Below, one piece after another: positions 1 to 11,269 of a DNA stretch of 64,000 nt (position 1 is its first letter; each line of letters opens with the position of its first letter). Source of the stretch: Hypericum androsaemum. Its lineage: Eukaryota; Streptophyta; Magnoliopsida; Malpighiales; Hypericaceae. The notes beneath the pieces are model-generated. The model was not told the origin of the DNA. It saw only the letters and a program-made list of their open reading frames with translations, and did no database searches. Where the stretch lies: NCBI GenBank assembly GCA_963995505.1, contig OZ023186.1:17119570-17183569 (forward strand), read 5' to 3'. The position numbers were made by a program, and so were the translations under genes.

Positions 1-230
1 GCCCCCCCCGCGGTGTCCGAAGTCTCCATACCCAACAAAAAGGCCGCTGTTAAACTACAAAGTAAACAAAATAGAATATGGGTTTTATTGAGAAAAACAA
101 GACGGAATATCGCATGCTACATGACTAGAACCAAATCCATCTAATGGAATATATGGGTATTGGGTCATAGTTTGTACAAAACGCCAAAGCAAATAAATAA
201 TAGTTTTTCACGAGGTTATGGAATGTCAAC

Positions 231-2790
231 CTGTAATGGTAGGATGCAGTAGTGCCCCGGAACAACAGATTGCCGTTGTGGTAGCATCAAGTACGTGAAG
301 TTTGCTATTGACACGACCAAATGTTTCGATCTGTTGAGGTTCTCAAAACAGAAAATGCATCTCTGGCTGGGTCAGGAAATGTTGTTGATTACTGCCCCGA
401 TCAGATGCTTTATGACCAGCGCCTGCACTCTTCTTCAGAGATTTTTTGCTTGGGACATGTTCATAGTCATATTCATCGTCTGTCTGACTAGCTGAACTGT
501 ATTTTCTATTTTGTACTATCGTTTGGGTTAAATTTCTATCTGCGTCATCCTCCATTTTGCGCGTTGATACACTTTGAATTACTTGTCTGCCATAGAAGCA
601 TGAGGGAAAAAAAATAGTTCAGCATAGTAATCTACATTGTTGTAAAATCTTATAAAATGTCGTGTATTTTACAACGAAAAGATCAGGCGGCAGTTAATAA
701 TCAATCCTTTTCATGGCCCAGAGGAATCGAATAGTAGGCAAAGACATTCACCATAAGGAGAATGCATAAAAATACTGACCAAAAGATAGTGATTCAAATT
801 ATAAGTTAGGCTACCAGAAATAGCGCCCTAATGCAACTTACCATTAAGAAAACAAAGAGATTAAAAACAAGTTAAATTTTTCAAAGAGAAACGGAAAGAT
901 ACAAATTACCTTCTTCCAACCATACGCACTTTACTTGAAGTTTTTCCAGCAGCCTGCATCGCCTTTGCATTTGCAGCTTCTTGCTCTGGAACTAAGCCAA
1001 GAATAAGTATTTGTATAAGCCAAAGGAGAGTCAATCATGGTTGGTCAGCAAATATATCAAGGAAAGCAAAAGAGGAAATGTCAAAAGCGTGGAAGTGTAA
1101 TGTACACTAAAAATAAACACTTCTTCAATGATTCCAGCAACCAACCGAAGCAAGGTAATAAGATGTATAAGTTTCACATCCTGAAGAAGCGAACTACAAA
1201 ATTACGATCACCTTCTATTCAAGATTGAAAGATGTCATAGAAATGCATGCATTCCAAGTATCTAGTACATCTTTGACCAGGAAAGCATAAAATCAACAAA
1301 CGGTCATCCATACATTCCAGACAAAAATCATTAGCATGCTTTGGTTTCTGTGTCAATCCTCATTTGGAAAAAATGAGTTACGATGCTAATTTAATTAAAG
1401 AAAACAAAGAAGCCAAACAAACCAAATGCTTACAAAAACAAGACAAATTGGTGGTCAAACAATCACTATCCACAGTAACAAAAGAATCTATCCATTGCAC
1501 ATTGATTGAGAAACCCCAAAAATGTACCACAAAGAGGTCTTGTACAGAACTTTCATGCTTATGACCCCTAAATTTAAACCCTTTAATTACTCCAGAATAA
1601 TGCTGATGTATGATTCCAAGCCTATTCAACTATGTCCGTTGTGCAAGTCAAAATTGTTTTCTTCATCATGTGCTGGAAGAATGCTTCCAATAAAAAAAAA
1701 ATTTTAACCAAATATTTTTCCAGCCAATCCAGAGCTTCAGAAACCTTACAGTAAGTCAAGAGCTACATCCTAATTTCAAGATAAGATTGAGGAACCTAGG
1801 ATTAGGAAGCAAACAAAGGTTTCATATTACCATAAGCTTTTTAGCTTCTCCATGCTTTCCTTTCAGGTGGAGCTGCAATGCCTTAGCTGCCAACTGATTT
1901 GCACTCATTTGTTGCTTGACAGGTGTACTAGCATCAGAAATTACACTCTCTTGTGCATGGAATCGCTTTTGAATCAGAAGTTTTGCCATGTTCCCAACCG
2001 GAATCAGCAACTTCTCCAGAGTTAACATTTTTCTGACTCAAAAAGCCACTCATGAAGCTTCCATCATCAGAAAACTTATTTATGCTTAAAGCAGCGACAG
2101 CAATGACCGAGTCATCTGGAGCAGACAAACTTTTGCCTTTTCTTCTTCCCCATGATAACATATCATGAACTTTCGGTGCTCTCATTTCAGGACGTGGAAC
2201 AAAGACATCTTTTGAGTAGCTTCGACCAGCATTCTGATCACAATAACCATGTTTTGTGTAAACTAGTACTTCATTCTTCATCATGCTTAAAATAAGATAA
2301 CGAGAAAAACTAACCTAACAACTCCTCACCTAGTTAAGATTTTCCTTATTTTCACCATCTAATGAAGTTTCGGTCTCCTGGGTTACGCCTCTCTTTCTGT
2401 TCTTTGTTTCATGCAAATAAGCACGAGCTGGGGCAGCTGAATAAGCTGCAGAAACAGCCAACTGACCAACAGAGCCCCATCGTTCTCCAACAACCTTAAA
2501 ATTCCGAATAGACAGATACAATAAAATATAGTATTCAATCAAACAAGAGAATATCCAAATGGAAAAAGAAATATAATAAGTACCTCATCGAGTTTTCTCC
2601 CTTCTCGAGCTGCTTGCTCTTTTGTGCGCTTTAGAGCTTTTAACCTCCAACTTGCACCTCCATCTCCAACAACAGAAGATGAAGAAAGTCTATCTCAATC
2701 AGCAGTTTTCTCTTCTGCGTCAACTGGATAACCAGTACCATCATTCTTAAAGTAAGGATTCAGTTCCCGTGGATTTAGCTTCAGCATTTT
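231..2790 (-). pseudogene. CWF19-like (CwfJ family) splicing-factor pseudogene, 3' end outside the window
   Basis: CWF19/CwfJ proteins are spliceosome-associated factors with a C-terminal HIT-like domain. Five exons can be read on the minus strand: 2584-2790, about 2332-2494, 1831-2285, 910-991 and 231-586, each with plausible AG and GT borders. Recognisable family segments in order are VVGDGGASWRLKALKR, VGERWGSVGQLAVS, MSANQLAAKALQL with LKGKHGEAKKL, DDADRNLTQTIVQNRKYSS with DDEYDY, and the CwfJ-domain start CIFCFENLNRSKHLVVSIAN. Lesions: an in-frame TGA in exon 1 (between TAD and DRLSS), a TAG just before the second donor, a frameshift near 1950-1960 (the DSKAI and FHAQES frames do not join), and a loss of about two bases at about 350 just before the CIFCF cysteine motif. 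The N-terminal exons are not seen; a LINE fragment lies where they should be. The last intron (1-230) runs off the left edge. Family identity is firm; pseudogene status rests on several independent lesions. Confidence 0.85.
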
Positions 2791-2964
2791 CTGGAGAAAG
2801 AAAATGATGATAATTACTTGGTCATAATTAAATGGAAAGCAGGTTGCAAATATGCAAGTGTGCATGGGTAAATGGCTCTCAGAACTGAACTAGAAGTAAA
2901 AAAAATTTGTACTTATTCGACCTTTCAGTAAAACTGCTTGCCGATCGAAGTGCCAAGGCTGGTC

Positions 2965-3346
2965 CCTTAACACTCCACCATCTCCCTCTTCTCGCTGAAG
3001 CGGAATATGTACTTATTCATATCAACCTCTATGATTTCGAGCCCATGTCTAGGTTTCCACAAAGATCTCATCATATCCATAAGGTCGGAGAGTTGATATG
3101 TTTCTCCACCCACACTGTGCCCATCAACGAGAATTGGGTAGCCATCTCCACATCTTCATCAATATCACATGGTAGTTCCAAACAATCATCTTCATCACGA
3201 GCCGGGACCCCTCCTTCACCCTTAGAGTTTCCTTCGTCTGCCCGATTACTTCGATCAACTCTCCCTTCCTCAACAGAGATGTTGCGTCTAGCACTATTAG
3301 GGTTTGCTTCTCCCCCATGCAAACGAAGGCCTTTGTTAGCTCCCAT
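2965..3346 (-). mobile_element. LINE ORF1 (DUF4283, gag-like) fragment
   Basis: The minus strand encodes an acidic stretch containing CLELPCDIDEDVEMATQFSL, then LMGTVWVEKHINSPTLW, and after a frameshift near 3070 SLMDMMRSLWKPRHGLEIIE and FRFSEKREMVE. This order, an acidic leader, a 'G+L..K..N...L...M...W+P..G+E' block, then an 'F.F....+..VE.GPW' block, is typical of the DUF4283 domain of plant L1-type LINE ORF1 proteins. A TAA follows VEC, so the domain is cut short, and no zinc knuckle remains. It lies directly upstream of, and on the same strand as, the truncated CWF19-like exons, so this insertion may have removed that gene's 5' part. No EN or RT domain adjoins it. Confidence 0.6.
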
Positions 3347-3795
3347 TATGCGTAACCCTGAGTTGTGAGGGTTACGAAATCGTTGATCCTCTTCCTCCGT
3401 TACAACCCTCTAGCTAGACCGTCCAGGAGACCTACGCTATTATCGTCACTCAACCCTAGAAGTGATATGTGCCATAAATTTGAGAAAAGATCGTGAAAAT
3501 TTGGTGAAAAGAATCCTCTATATGGACGATACTCTCTCAAGAGATAAAAACTCTAACCCCAGGAGAGAAGATAATTTTGTCTTTTAATAACCAAGTAGAG
3601 AATTGAGATTGAAATGTGTTAGACTATATATTAACTTTCTTTACATTTTAATCAATTTTTGTTGTTGTTATTATCAATAATTCAAAGCCTACAGCTAATA
3701 GACCGATTAACTTAACTATACCAACCAAATACAATAGAGTAGAAGCCCTCCGGTCGTCCATTTGACGCTCCGTGGTTCTCGATGGCCTCCTACTC
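3347..3795. other. No gene recognised
   Basis: AT-rich spacer between the LINE fragment and the left Harbinger-type MITE. Short ORFs on both strands show no family resemblance. Nothing further is supported. Confidence 0.5.
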
Positions 3796-3798
3796 TAA

Positions 3799-4154
3799 GA
3801 GCATCGGTATGGGACCATCTACTTTTTTTGATTTTTTCATGCGTTTGTATTTGTTTATTTCTTCCCCCATTAATGCTAACTTTTCTCTTTTTCTTAACCT
3901 GCGTCATTAATGTTACTCCCTATTAATTTTTTTAATAGAGTCTAATGTTAACATATTTTTATATACCATCTAAAATTCTCTCTTCTTTCATTACATAATC
4001 TCTTCTTATAAATTGTCTCTATTATATTATTTCTATTATGAATCCAAATGATCCTAATTTTTCAAATTATCACTCGTTCGGATCTTATAATCCTTCATTT
4101 GTACCTTAAATTATTTTTATCTAATTTAGTATTCCAATTTTTGCTTTTGTAATT
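3799..4154 (+). mobile_element. PIF/Harbinger-derived MITE, left copy (5' half)
   Basis: Preceded by TAA (3796-3798), the usual 3-bp target of PIF/Harbinger elements, and starting GAGCATCGGTATGGGACCAT, close to the terminal repeat of the full Harbinger at 18384. From about 3930 it matches that element's 5' leader and ORF1 start: an ATG at 4038 gives MNPNDPNFSNYHSFGSYNPS, against MDPNDPNFLNFQPFGSYNPS in the full element. The reading frame then stops and goes straight into sequence resembling the Harbinger 3' untranslated region, as expected of an internally deleted derivative. It is cut at 4154 by Copia sequence. The same sequence recurs inverted at 9404-9630. Confidence 0.65.
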
Positions 4155-7100
4155 TTATCGAGAAGAAGTACAAAACGGAGGATGCCGGGACGAAGAAATT
4201 CATCGTCGGACGATTCCTCGACTTCAAGATGGTGGACTCCAAGAAGGTCATCGACCAAGTGCAGGAGTTGCAGCTGATCCTTCACGAGATCCAAGCCGAA
4301 GGGATGCAACTCAGCGAGTCCTTCCAAGTAGCTACGATGATCGAGAAGCTCCCCCCGCTCTGGAAGGACTTCAAGAGCTACCTCAAGCACAAGAGGAAGG
4401 ACATGGGCCTAGAAGACCTGATCGTGAGACTTAGGATTGAAGAAGACAACCGAAAGTCCGAAGTCAAGCAAGGCAAGGCCAACCCTGAGACCACCGTGCA
4501 CCTCCCCGAGGGAAAAGGTAGCAAGAAGAGGAAGAAGTCCGGGGATAAGCAGGAGAAGCAAGAGCCCAAGAAGAAAAAGAAGATCAAAGGCGACTGCTAC
4601 AACTGCGGAAAACTCGGACACATGGCTAAGGACTGTCGCCAGCCGAAGAAGGACAACCAAGGAAAGGCTAACCTGGCTGAAGACTTGTCCCAGATGGATC
4701 TGTCAGCCGTGGTGTTTGAAGCCAACCTGGTGGACAATCCGAGAGAGTGGTTCGTGGACACTGGAGCTACCCGCCACGTCTGCTCGGATAAGGAGATGTT
4801 CTCGAACTATATTCTGATCACTGATCGAAAGCTGTTCATAGAAAATTCTGCAACGTCCAAGATCGTCGGTCTGGGTAAGGTGGTCCTGAAGCTGACCTCA
4901 GGAAAGGAGCTGACCCTCAAGGATGTGCTGCATGTCCCGGACATCCGCAAGAACTTAGTTTCCGGCTCACTGTTAAGCAAAGCCGGTCTTAAACTTGTAT
5001 TTGAGGCTGATAAGTTTGTACTGACCAAAGCGGGTCAATTCATAGGAAAGGGTTATCTAGAAAGGGGGCTGTTTAAGATGAATGTAATAACTGTACATTG
5101 CACCTTTAACGGTGAAAATAAAGTTAACGCTTCTTCTTACTTGGCCGAGTATTTTAATTTATGGCATGGTAGATTAGGACACGTAAATTTAAACTCGCTA
5201 AGAAAGTTAGTAAGCATGGTAGATTAGGATACGTAAATTTAAACTCGCTAAGAAAGTTAGTAAGTTTAAATTTATTACCGAATCTAAAGTTCAACCCATC
5301 CGATAAATGTGAAGTATGTGTGGAGGCTAAAATGACCAAAGCACCTTTCCATTCGGTGGAAAGAAGTACTACACCTTTAGAGTTAATTCATACGGACACT
5401 TGCGATATGAAACACGTGCAAACTAAAGGCGGGAAGAAATACTTCATCACATTTATCGATGATTGCACGAGATACTGTTAGGTATATCTCCTAAAGGGCA
5501 AAGACGAAGCTCTTGAAGCCTTTAAGAGATATAAGAATGAGGTTGAAAATCAACTCAACATGAAAATCAAAATGATCCAAAGTGATCGAGGAGGAGAATA
5601 TGTGGCTCCGTTTGAGGAACTCTGTCAAGAACATGGCATTATTCATCAGACGACTGCTCCATACTCACCTCAATCGAATGGCGTAGCTGAATGCAAAAAT
5701 CGAACTCTTAAGGAGATGATGAACGCTATGTTGATTAGCTCGGGCTTACCCCAGAACATGTGGGGGGAAGCTGTACTCTCAGCTAACCACATTCTAAACA
5801 AATTGCCACACAAGAAAAGGGATAAAACCCCATATGAACTATGGAAAGGTAGAAAGCCTTCCTACGGTTACCTTAAAGTGTGGGGGTGCCTAATAAAGGT
5901 CGAAGTACCTAAGCCTAAGCAGGTGAGAATAGGACCCAAGACCATTGATTGCATCTTTATCGGATATGCGCAAAATAGTAGTGCTTATCGATTCTTGGTG
6001 CATAAATCTAAAAACCCTGAGATAAATACGGGAATGGTCATAGAATCAAAGAACGCAACGTTTTTTGAAGATAGCTTTCCTAATAAGGAAAGAAAGGAAG
6101 CAAGTCCGAAGAAAAGGGCTCACGAGACTACGCAAGGGTCAAATCAGAAAGATGATGAACCTAGACGTAGTAAACGGACGAAGGTAACCAAATCTTTCGG
6201 TCCAGATTATCTAACCTATGCGTTAGAAAATGAACCCAGGACAATCCAAGAGGCATTGTCCAGTCCAGATGCTCCTCTCTAGAAGGAAGCTATCAATACT
6301 AAGATAGAATCTATTATGCAAAACCACACGTGGGAAATCGTGGATCTCCCACCGGGCTGCAAATCTTTGGGATGCAGGTGGATCCTAAAAAGGAAATACA
6401 AAGCTGATGGATCAATCGACAAGTACAAAGCTCGATTGGTAGCTAAGGGGTTCAAACAGAAGGAGGGTTATAATTTCTTTGACACGTATTCATCGGTCAC
6501 AAGAATCACATCAATTAGAGTACTCATAGCTGTTGCAGCACTCTATAACCTCAAAATCCACCAAATGGACGTAAAAAATAGCTTTCCTAAATGGAGAACT
6601 GGAAGAGGAAATATACATAGAGCAACCTGAAGGGTTTGTGGCTCCCGGTCAAGAGCATAAAGTGTGTAGACTAGTCAAGTCACTATACGGGCTAAAACAA
6701 GCGCCGAAACAGTGGCACGAAAAATTTGACAAAACAATGCTGTCAAATGGATTTAAGATCAATGAGTGCGATAAATGTGTTTACGTTAAGGGCACACCTG
6801 AAGCTTACGTAATTGTATGTCTTTACATAGATGCCTTACTAATTACGGGAAGCAATAAAGAGGTTATTGTGAAACTAAGAACATGTTAAAGAGTCACTTT
6901 GACATGAAAGATATGGGCCTGGCAGACGTCATACTAGGAATAAAAATTTCTAGAAAAACTGACGAAATTATCTTGACGCAATCCCACTACGTGGAGAGCG
7001 TGCTCAAGAAATTTGAAGCTTTTGACAAACCTCCGGTTAAGACTCCAGTAGATTTGAATCTACACCTCCGGTTTGATGTATTTAACAAACTGCACTCAGC

Positions 7101-7720
7101 CCGATATTGCGTACTCAGTTAGTAAACTTAGTAGATTCACAAGTAATCCAGGAAAGGATCACTGGCTAGCTCTAGAAAGGGTTTTACGGTATTTAAAATA
7201 TACCATAAACCATGGCATACATTATGCTAAATATCCAGCTGTATTAGAAGGATACAGTGACGCAAACTGGATATCGGACACTAAGGACTCCAAATCCACG
7301 AGTGGACATGTATTCACCATAGGAGGAGGAGCTGTGTCTTGGAAGTCCTCTAAACAAACGTGCATAGCTCGATCCACCATGGAGTCAGAGTTTATAGCAC
7401 TAGACAAAGCTAGGGAAGAAGCTGAATGGCTCAGAAACTTCCTAGAGGATATTCCGTGCTGGAGCAAACCGTTGCCTCCCGTATTGATACATTGTGATAG
7501 AATGTCTGCAATCGGGAGAGCACAAAGCACATTATACAACGGAAAGTCTCGACATATCCGTCGGAGACACAATACCGTTAGACAGTTGATCTCTAGTGGG
7601 GTGATCACCATTAATTACGTAAAGTCCAAGGACAACTTAGCGGATCCTTTTACGAAAGGAATCAATAGAGATCAAATGTACAACGCAGTAAGGGGAATGG
7701 GATTAAAATCCACACACTAA
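4155..7720 (+). pseudogene. Copia gag-pol polyprotein remnant
   Basis: Visible in order: gag C-terminal region ([17 protein letters not shown]; basic linker); zinc knuckle [14 protein letters not shown] (about 4597-4640); protease [12 protein letters not shown] (about 4750); GAG pre-integrase [18 protein letters not shown]; integrase with FIDDCTR, QSDRGGEY and a QSNGVAE motif; reverse transcriptase with GCRWILKRKYK and KARLVAKGFKQ; and RNase H with YSDANW, TSGHVF and LADPFTKG. Lesions: a 50-bp tandem duplication at 5165-5264 that shifts frame; TAG at 5479 replacing an expected Trp codon; TAG at 6280; a one-base insertion near 6575 (SFPKWR instead of AFLNGE); the RT catalytic motif reads YIDAL rather than YVDD, losing the second Asp; a frameshift near 6880; and a deletion near 7070. 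Non-functional. Confidence 0.88.
5165..5264 (+). repeat. 50-bp tandem duplication inside the Copia pre-integrase region
   Basis: Two adjacent 50-bp copies (5165-5214 and 5215-5264) begin CATGGTAGATTAGGA and end GTTAGTAAG; I see one difference between them (GGACACG versus GGATACG). Because 50 is not a multiple of three, the first copy runs into a TAG (VSMVD stop) while the second restores the original frame. Confidence 0.85.
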
Positions 7721-8263
7721 AGAACGTCCATAGCGGTAACTCAACCATGATGAGTGGAGATCCCACAAACTTGGTTCAATGAGACAACTAAGTTATGGAG
7801 GGTTCAGTTAATCACCTGGAACCTATCTCATTCTCAGAAGCTGCCCAGGTATTAACCTGCAGAGGTGTGGTAAGCTTAAGCACTACGCTTTTAATGATTC
7901 CTATACCTTGATAAATGTGGAGTATGGCAGGATACTCCTGATAGGAGATCACCTATGTAAGTGTGAAGTGAGGCCGCTTCAAATGGGAAAAACACTTATG
8001 AATCTAAGATACGGTCCATGGCCGAAACGGACACAACATGAGAACCCAAATATACTAGGGTTATTATTGTGTAAATGTTATTGTCTTGGTTTACGCCAAA
8101 AGCTTACGGTTCAAAACATCGCGTTCACCAAGCAGTGAGTAAATCCGATAACATATTACTAGAGAAGGTTCAAAGCCGCAAGCTACCTATCTCGATGCAA
8201 TAATAACACGTCAGAACTTTCGATTAGAGTCTGCATGCATTAGTCATCATTCATGTGGGAGAT

Positions 8264-9193
8264 TGTTGGGTTTGTGAATGAAGGCCCAAAAGCCCAAAGG
8301 CCCAAAGGGAAGATGGAAGGTTGCAATCCCACATTGAATAGAGCAAGGAGGATTTTCTAGTTTATAAGGAATTCCTCTCCTTGCCTCTAAACTTGATTGA
8401 CTACCCAAAAGGCTGAGCCACCGCTAGCTGCAAGGACGGTGCGAAGCACCGCACGAGCACGAGCACGAGCACGCGCTCGCGCACGCGCACGTGCGTGTGC
8501 GCATGGCGTATTGGACGCAGGTCGCAATGGATGCTTTGTGGCGCACTTCGCACGTGCGCATCGTTGCGAGGAGCTGGAGGAGCCTTAAGTATTTTGCCCG
8601 GGTCCGAAGAGAGCTGCGCAGCTACCGGAGTGACGAGGAGCTACGAGCGCCTTCAGGTTGGCCACCGAAGGGGCACGATGGGCTGAAATGTCCAGGAGAC
8701 TTCCAGAAGGCCGAAGGGATGCGAGATCCATCACGAAAGGACGCCAGCGCAGCCTGGGCGCGCCTGGAAGGATCCAGAAGCCACTGAAGGGTCACGAGCG
8801 CAGCCAGCCAGCCTGCTGGCCGAGCGGACGCGTCCCTTCGGGGTGGCTGCCTCCCTACCTCCTCCAGCCTATAAATAGGCCTGCCCCCTGCCATAATCAT
8901 CATGCCAGCAGCAAGTGCATCTCCGAGCATTGTTGTCTTCTTCTCTCCCCCGTTCTTCACTTAGAAATCAAAGGTCCGAAAGTTCTGGGTATATAAGGGT
9001 TCGCCCGAAAGTTTCGAGATACGTGTGCAACGGTCTTGGAAATGCCCTAACAGTCGTTGTATCTTGGGGACAATTGCCGTAGCCCGTACCGCACTGAAAT
9101 ATACCGGGCAATCTCGTCTTACGGAGAAAGTGTCCAACACTTGCCTCGACTGCCGAAGATCCTAATCAAGTACACCAACCCTCCGAAACAACA
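8264..9193 (+). repeat. 3' LTR of the Copia element
   Basis: Begins TGTTGGG directly after the polypurine tract and ends CCGAAACAACA, the canonical TG...CA form. It holds a likely RNA polymerase II TATA box (CCTATAAATAGGCC, about 8869-8882), a run of GAGCAC/GCGCAC repeats (about 8450-8505), and a short R/U5-like region after the TATA box. ORFs in this span on both strands are by-products of its GC-rich composition. No second copy occurs in the window, so its age cannot be judged. Confidence 0.75.
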
Positions 9194-9909
9194 TTAATTT
9201 CTCTCTCTTCCATACTCAATTCCTACCCAATCCAATCCACTTACATATTTTCTACACACATCAGCAACCCAGTTCACAGAATAAATTATTAATTTCTCTC
9301 TCATCCACATATTATCTACTCTGATTTGTTTAGATTAAAATTATATATTACGAAAATAATTATGTTTTCAATAACACGATTAAATATTGTGATTAAGTCA
9401 TAAAATTACAAAAACAAAAATTGGAATACTAAATTAGATAAAAATAATTTAAGGTACAAATGAAGGATTATAAGATCCGAACGAGTGATAATTTGAAAAT
9501 TTAGGATCATTTGGATCCATAATAGAAATAATATAATAGAGACAATTTATAAGAAGAGATTATGTAGTGAAAGAAGAGAGAATTTTAGATGGTATATGAA
9601 AATATGTTAACATTGGACTCTATTTATAGAGATACGAAATTAAATTATTTTTAAATTATTTTTTAAATTTATTGCTAAAGATAAGCTAACCACAAAAATC
9701 TTATCCGAATAAATCTATTTTTACGAATAATATTATGCCAAGTAGAAATAACTAGATAGTTAAATAAATAAAAAACCAGCCAATCCACTCGGGAGCGGGA
9801 TTGGCTGGCCAATCCGCTCGGCCGAGCAGAAATCAATAACAAAGTTTTTTTTAATTGATTAAATATTGGCCGAGCGCTCGGCTCGGCTCGGCCACTGATG
9901 TACATGGTC
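9194..9909 (-). mobile_element. PIF/Harbinger-derived MITE, right copy (inverted)
   Basis: Reading on the minus strand from 9909 (terminal GACCATGTACATCAG, flanked by TAA at 9910-9912) one meets the leader segment CTATCTAGTTA with AATATTATTCGTA shared with the full Harbinger, then the CTCTATAAATAGAGTCCAA motif (partly diverged), an ATG at about 9521 giving MDPNDPKFSNYHSFGSYNPS, an early stop, and then the Harbinger 3' region including ATATGTGGATGAGAGAGAAA. The ORF1 start is thus fused to the 3' untranslated region, as in an internally deleted non-autonomous derivative. The 3' terminal repeat is missing because the Copia LTR abuts it at 9193/9194. Confidence 0.7.
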
Positions 9910-9912
9910 TAA

Positions 9913-11040
9913 GATGACATGCCCACCCAATAAATAGTGGGCGGGGAGTTTTAGTTACTATTTTCTTTATTTGCTTAAAAATTCAGGAGATAAATTAGTA
10001 AAAAATGCAGTAGTCGTTTTTATTATTAGTTTTTTTTGAAGGTTTTTTTTATTATTAGTTTTTTTTGAAGGTTTTTTTATTATTAGTTTTTCTTGAAGGC
10101 TTTTATTATTATTAGTTAAAAGTTAAAACCCCATTAAGTGAATATGACGTTTTTTTTAGAATTTGTGAATGTCTCAGTGTGTTCCTTTGTCGAATCATAG
10201 GGTGTACAGCGGAGTAGTCTTTTGGGGAACTCATAAGTAGGGTTATTCTTGTAAATTAGCCTCATTGTATTGTAATTTACCCTTTTACCCTTTATCTTTT
10301 GCGTCCTATAAAATAACTCACACCCTTAAGCCTAGATACTTCCTCTAGTGTCTTTCCGCCTCACAACCCTTCTATTTAACGATAATTTTTTTTGTTTAAT
10401 CTTCAATTTTTCATTGCCCTTATACCTCTCCCTCCTTATTGTCCATCAGCCAACGTGGGATCTGGAGGAAGGGTTGCTTTTAATTTTTTTTATAAATTTT
10501 CGATTTTTATATTAAAACTTGTTCTGTTATTCTCTTTTATGTTTTAAATTTGATTTTTTATTTCTAAATTATATAAATATCCTTGACTGATCATTCGGCG
10601 ACGTGGTATAGTATCTATTTGATGTTTAATTTTTTTTGTTTAATCGTTAATTTTTCTTTACCCTTATACCTCTCCCTAAGGGTTGCTTCTAATTTTTTTT
10701 ATATAAATTTTCATTCTTTGATCAGTTTTCATTAGTCGGTCTTGAATGATGCTGTTAATTGTTTGATTCAATTGTTCGTTAATTAATAATTTATAATATT
10801 TTCTTATTGATTGCTAATTCACCTTTTCATTTCGATTCTGTCAAATGAGCACGACCCTATTTATGGCTCTGGGCCTGACCCTTTTTATAAAATTGTGCCT
10901 GGCCTTTTTTGTCAGGCTCGGTTGCCTTAATGGGCGCGGCCTCTTACCTGACCCATAAGGGACGGCATCGCTTCATTATCCTCAGTTTTCCTTTTTTTTG
11001 CGATGGACGGATCGTACTCTTCTGGGTCGGACCAACTCTG
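9913..11040. other. Non-coding AT-rich DNA with short tandem and direct repeats
   Basis: No gene recognised. About four imperfect copies of a 27-31 bp unit (TTTTTATTATTAGTTTTTTT followed by GAAGG) lie at about 10012-10110. A pyrimidine-rich segment containing CCCTTATACCTCTCCCT occurs twice (about 10381-10500 and 10623-10710). The stretch at 10260-10370 has a TATAAAATAACTC core, but no coding region follows it. Confidence 0.5.
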
Positions 11041-11066
11041 GCTCAGATCCGGCGGCTGGAGATCCG

Positions 11067-11249
11067 GCGGCCGGAGAGTCAGAAGGCTCAGATCCGAACT
11101 GAGAGTAAAAAATCTCTTCCGGGTCGGACCAACTCTGTGAATCTCTTAAGTCTCTGACATTTAAGAGATTCACAGAGTTGGTCCGGATTTTTTACTCTCA
11201 GTCCGGATCTGAGCCTTCTGACTCTCCGGCCGCCGGATCTGAGCTTTCT
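11067..11249. repeat. Long imperfect inverted repeat (hairpin), arms about 80-90 bp
   Basis: The centre is AATCTCTTAA (11140-11149), an 11-base loop, then TTAAGAGATT (11161-11170). Outward the arms keep pairing: CAGAGTTGGTCCGGA on the right pairs with the left TCGGACCAACTCTG, then TTTTTTACTCTCAG, then GGATCTGAGCCTTCTGACTC with its complement. The left arm has about a dozen extra bases (near CTCTTCCGGGTC). A transcript would fold into a long stem. No ORF of recognised family spans it. Confidence 0.75.
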
Positions 11250-11269
11250 GACTCATCTCTTAAGACTTC

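Larger units (their letters stand above)
4155..9193 (+). mobile_element. 5'-truncated Ty1/Copia retrotransposon with 3' LTR
   Basis: Domain order gag zinc knuckle, protease, integrase, reverse transcriptase, RNase H is diagnostic of Ty1/Copia. The 5' LTR, primer-binding site and N-terminal half of gag are missing: the element starts abruptly at 4155 inside gag. The 3' side is complete, with a purine-rich tract (about 8252-8263, GTGGGAGAT) followed by an LTR beginning TGTTGGG and ending CAACA. The polyprotein is broken many times, so the copy cannot be autonomous. Both sides abut Harbinger-type MITE sequence in opposite orientations, so the 5' truncation probably involved a rearrangement rather than simple insertion. 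Confidence 0.85.

Noticed and set aside
8491..8996. Several ORFs of 60-112 codons on both strands
   Set aside because: They lie entirely in the GC-rich Copia LTR.
3799..9909. A single MITE split by Copia insertion
   Set aside because: The two MITE parts are in opposite orientations, which simple insertion cannot give.
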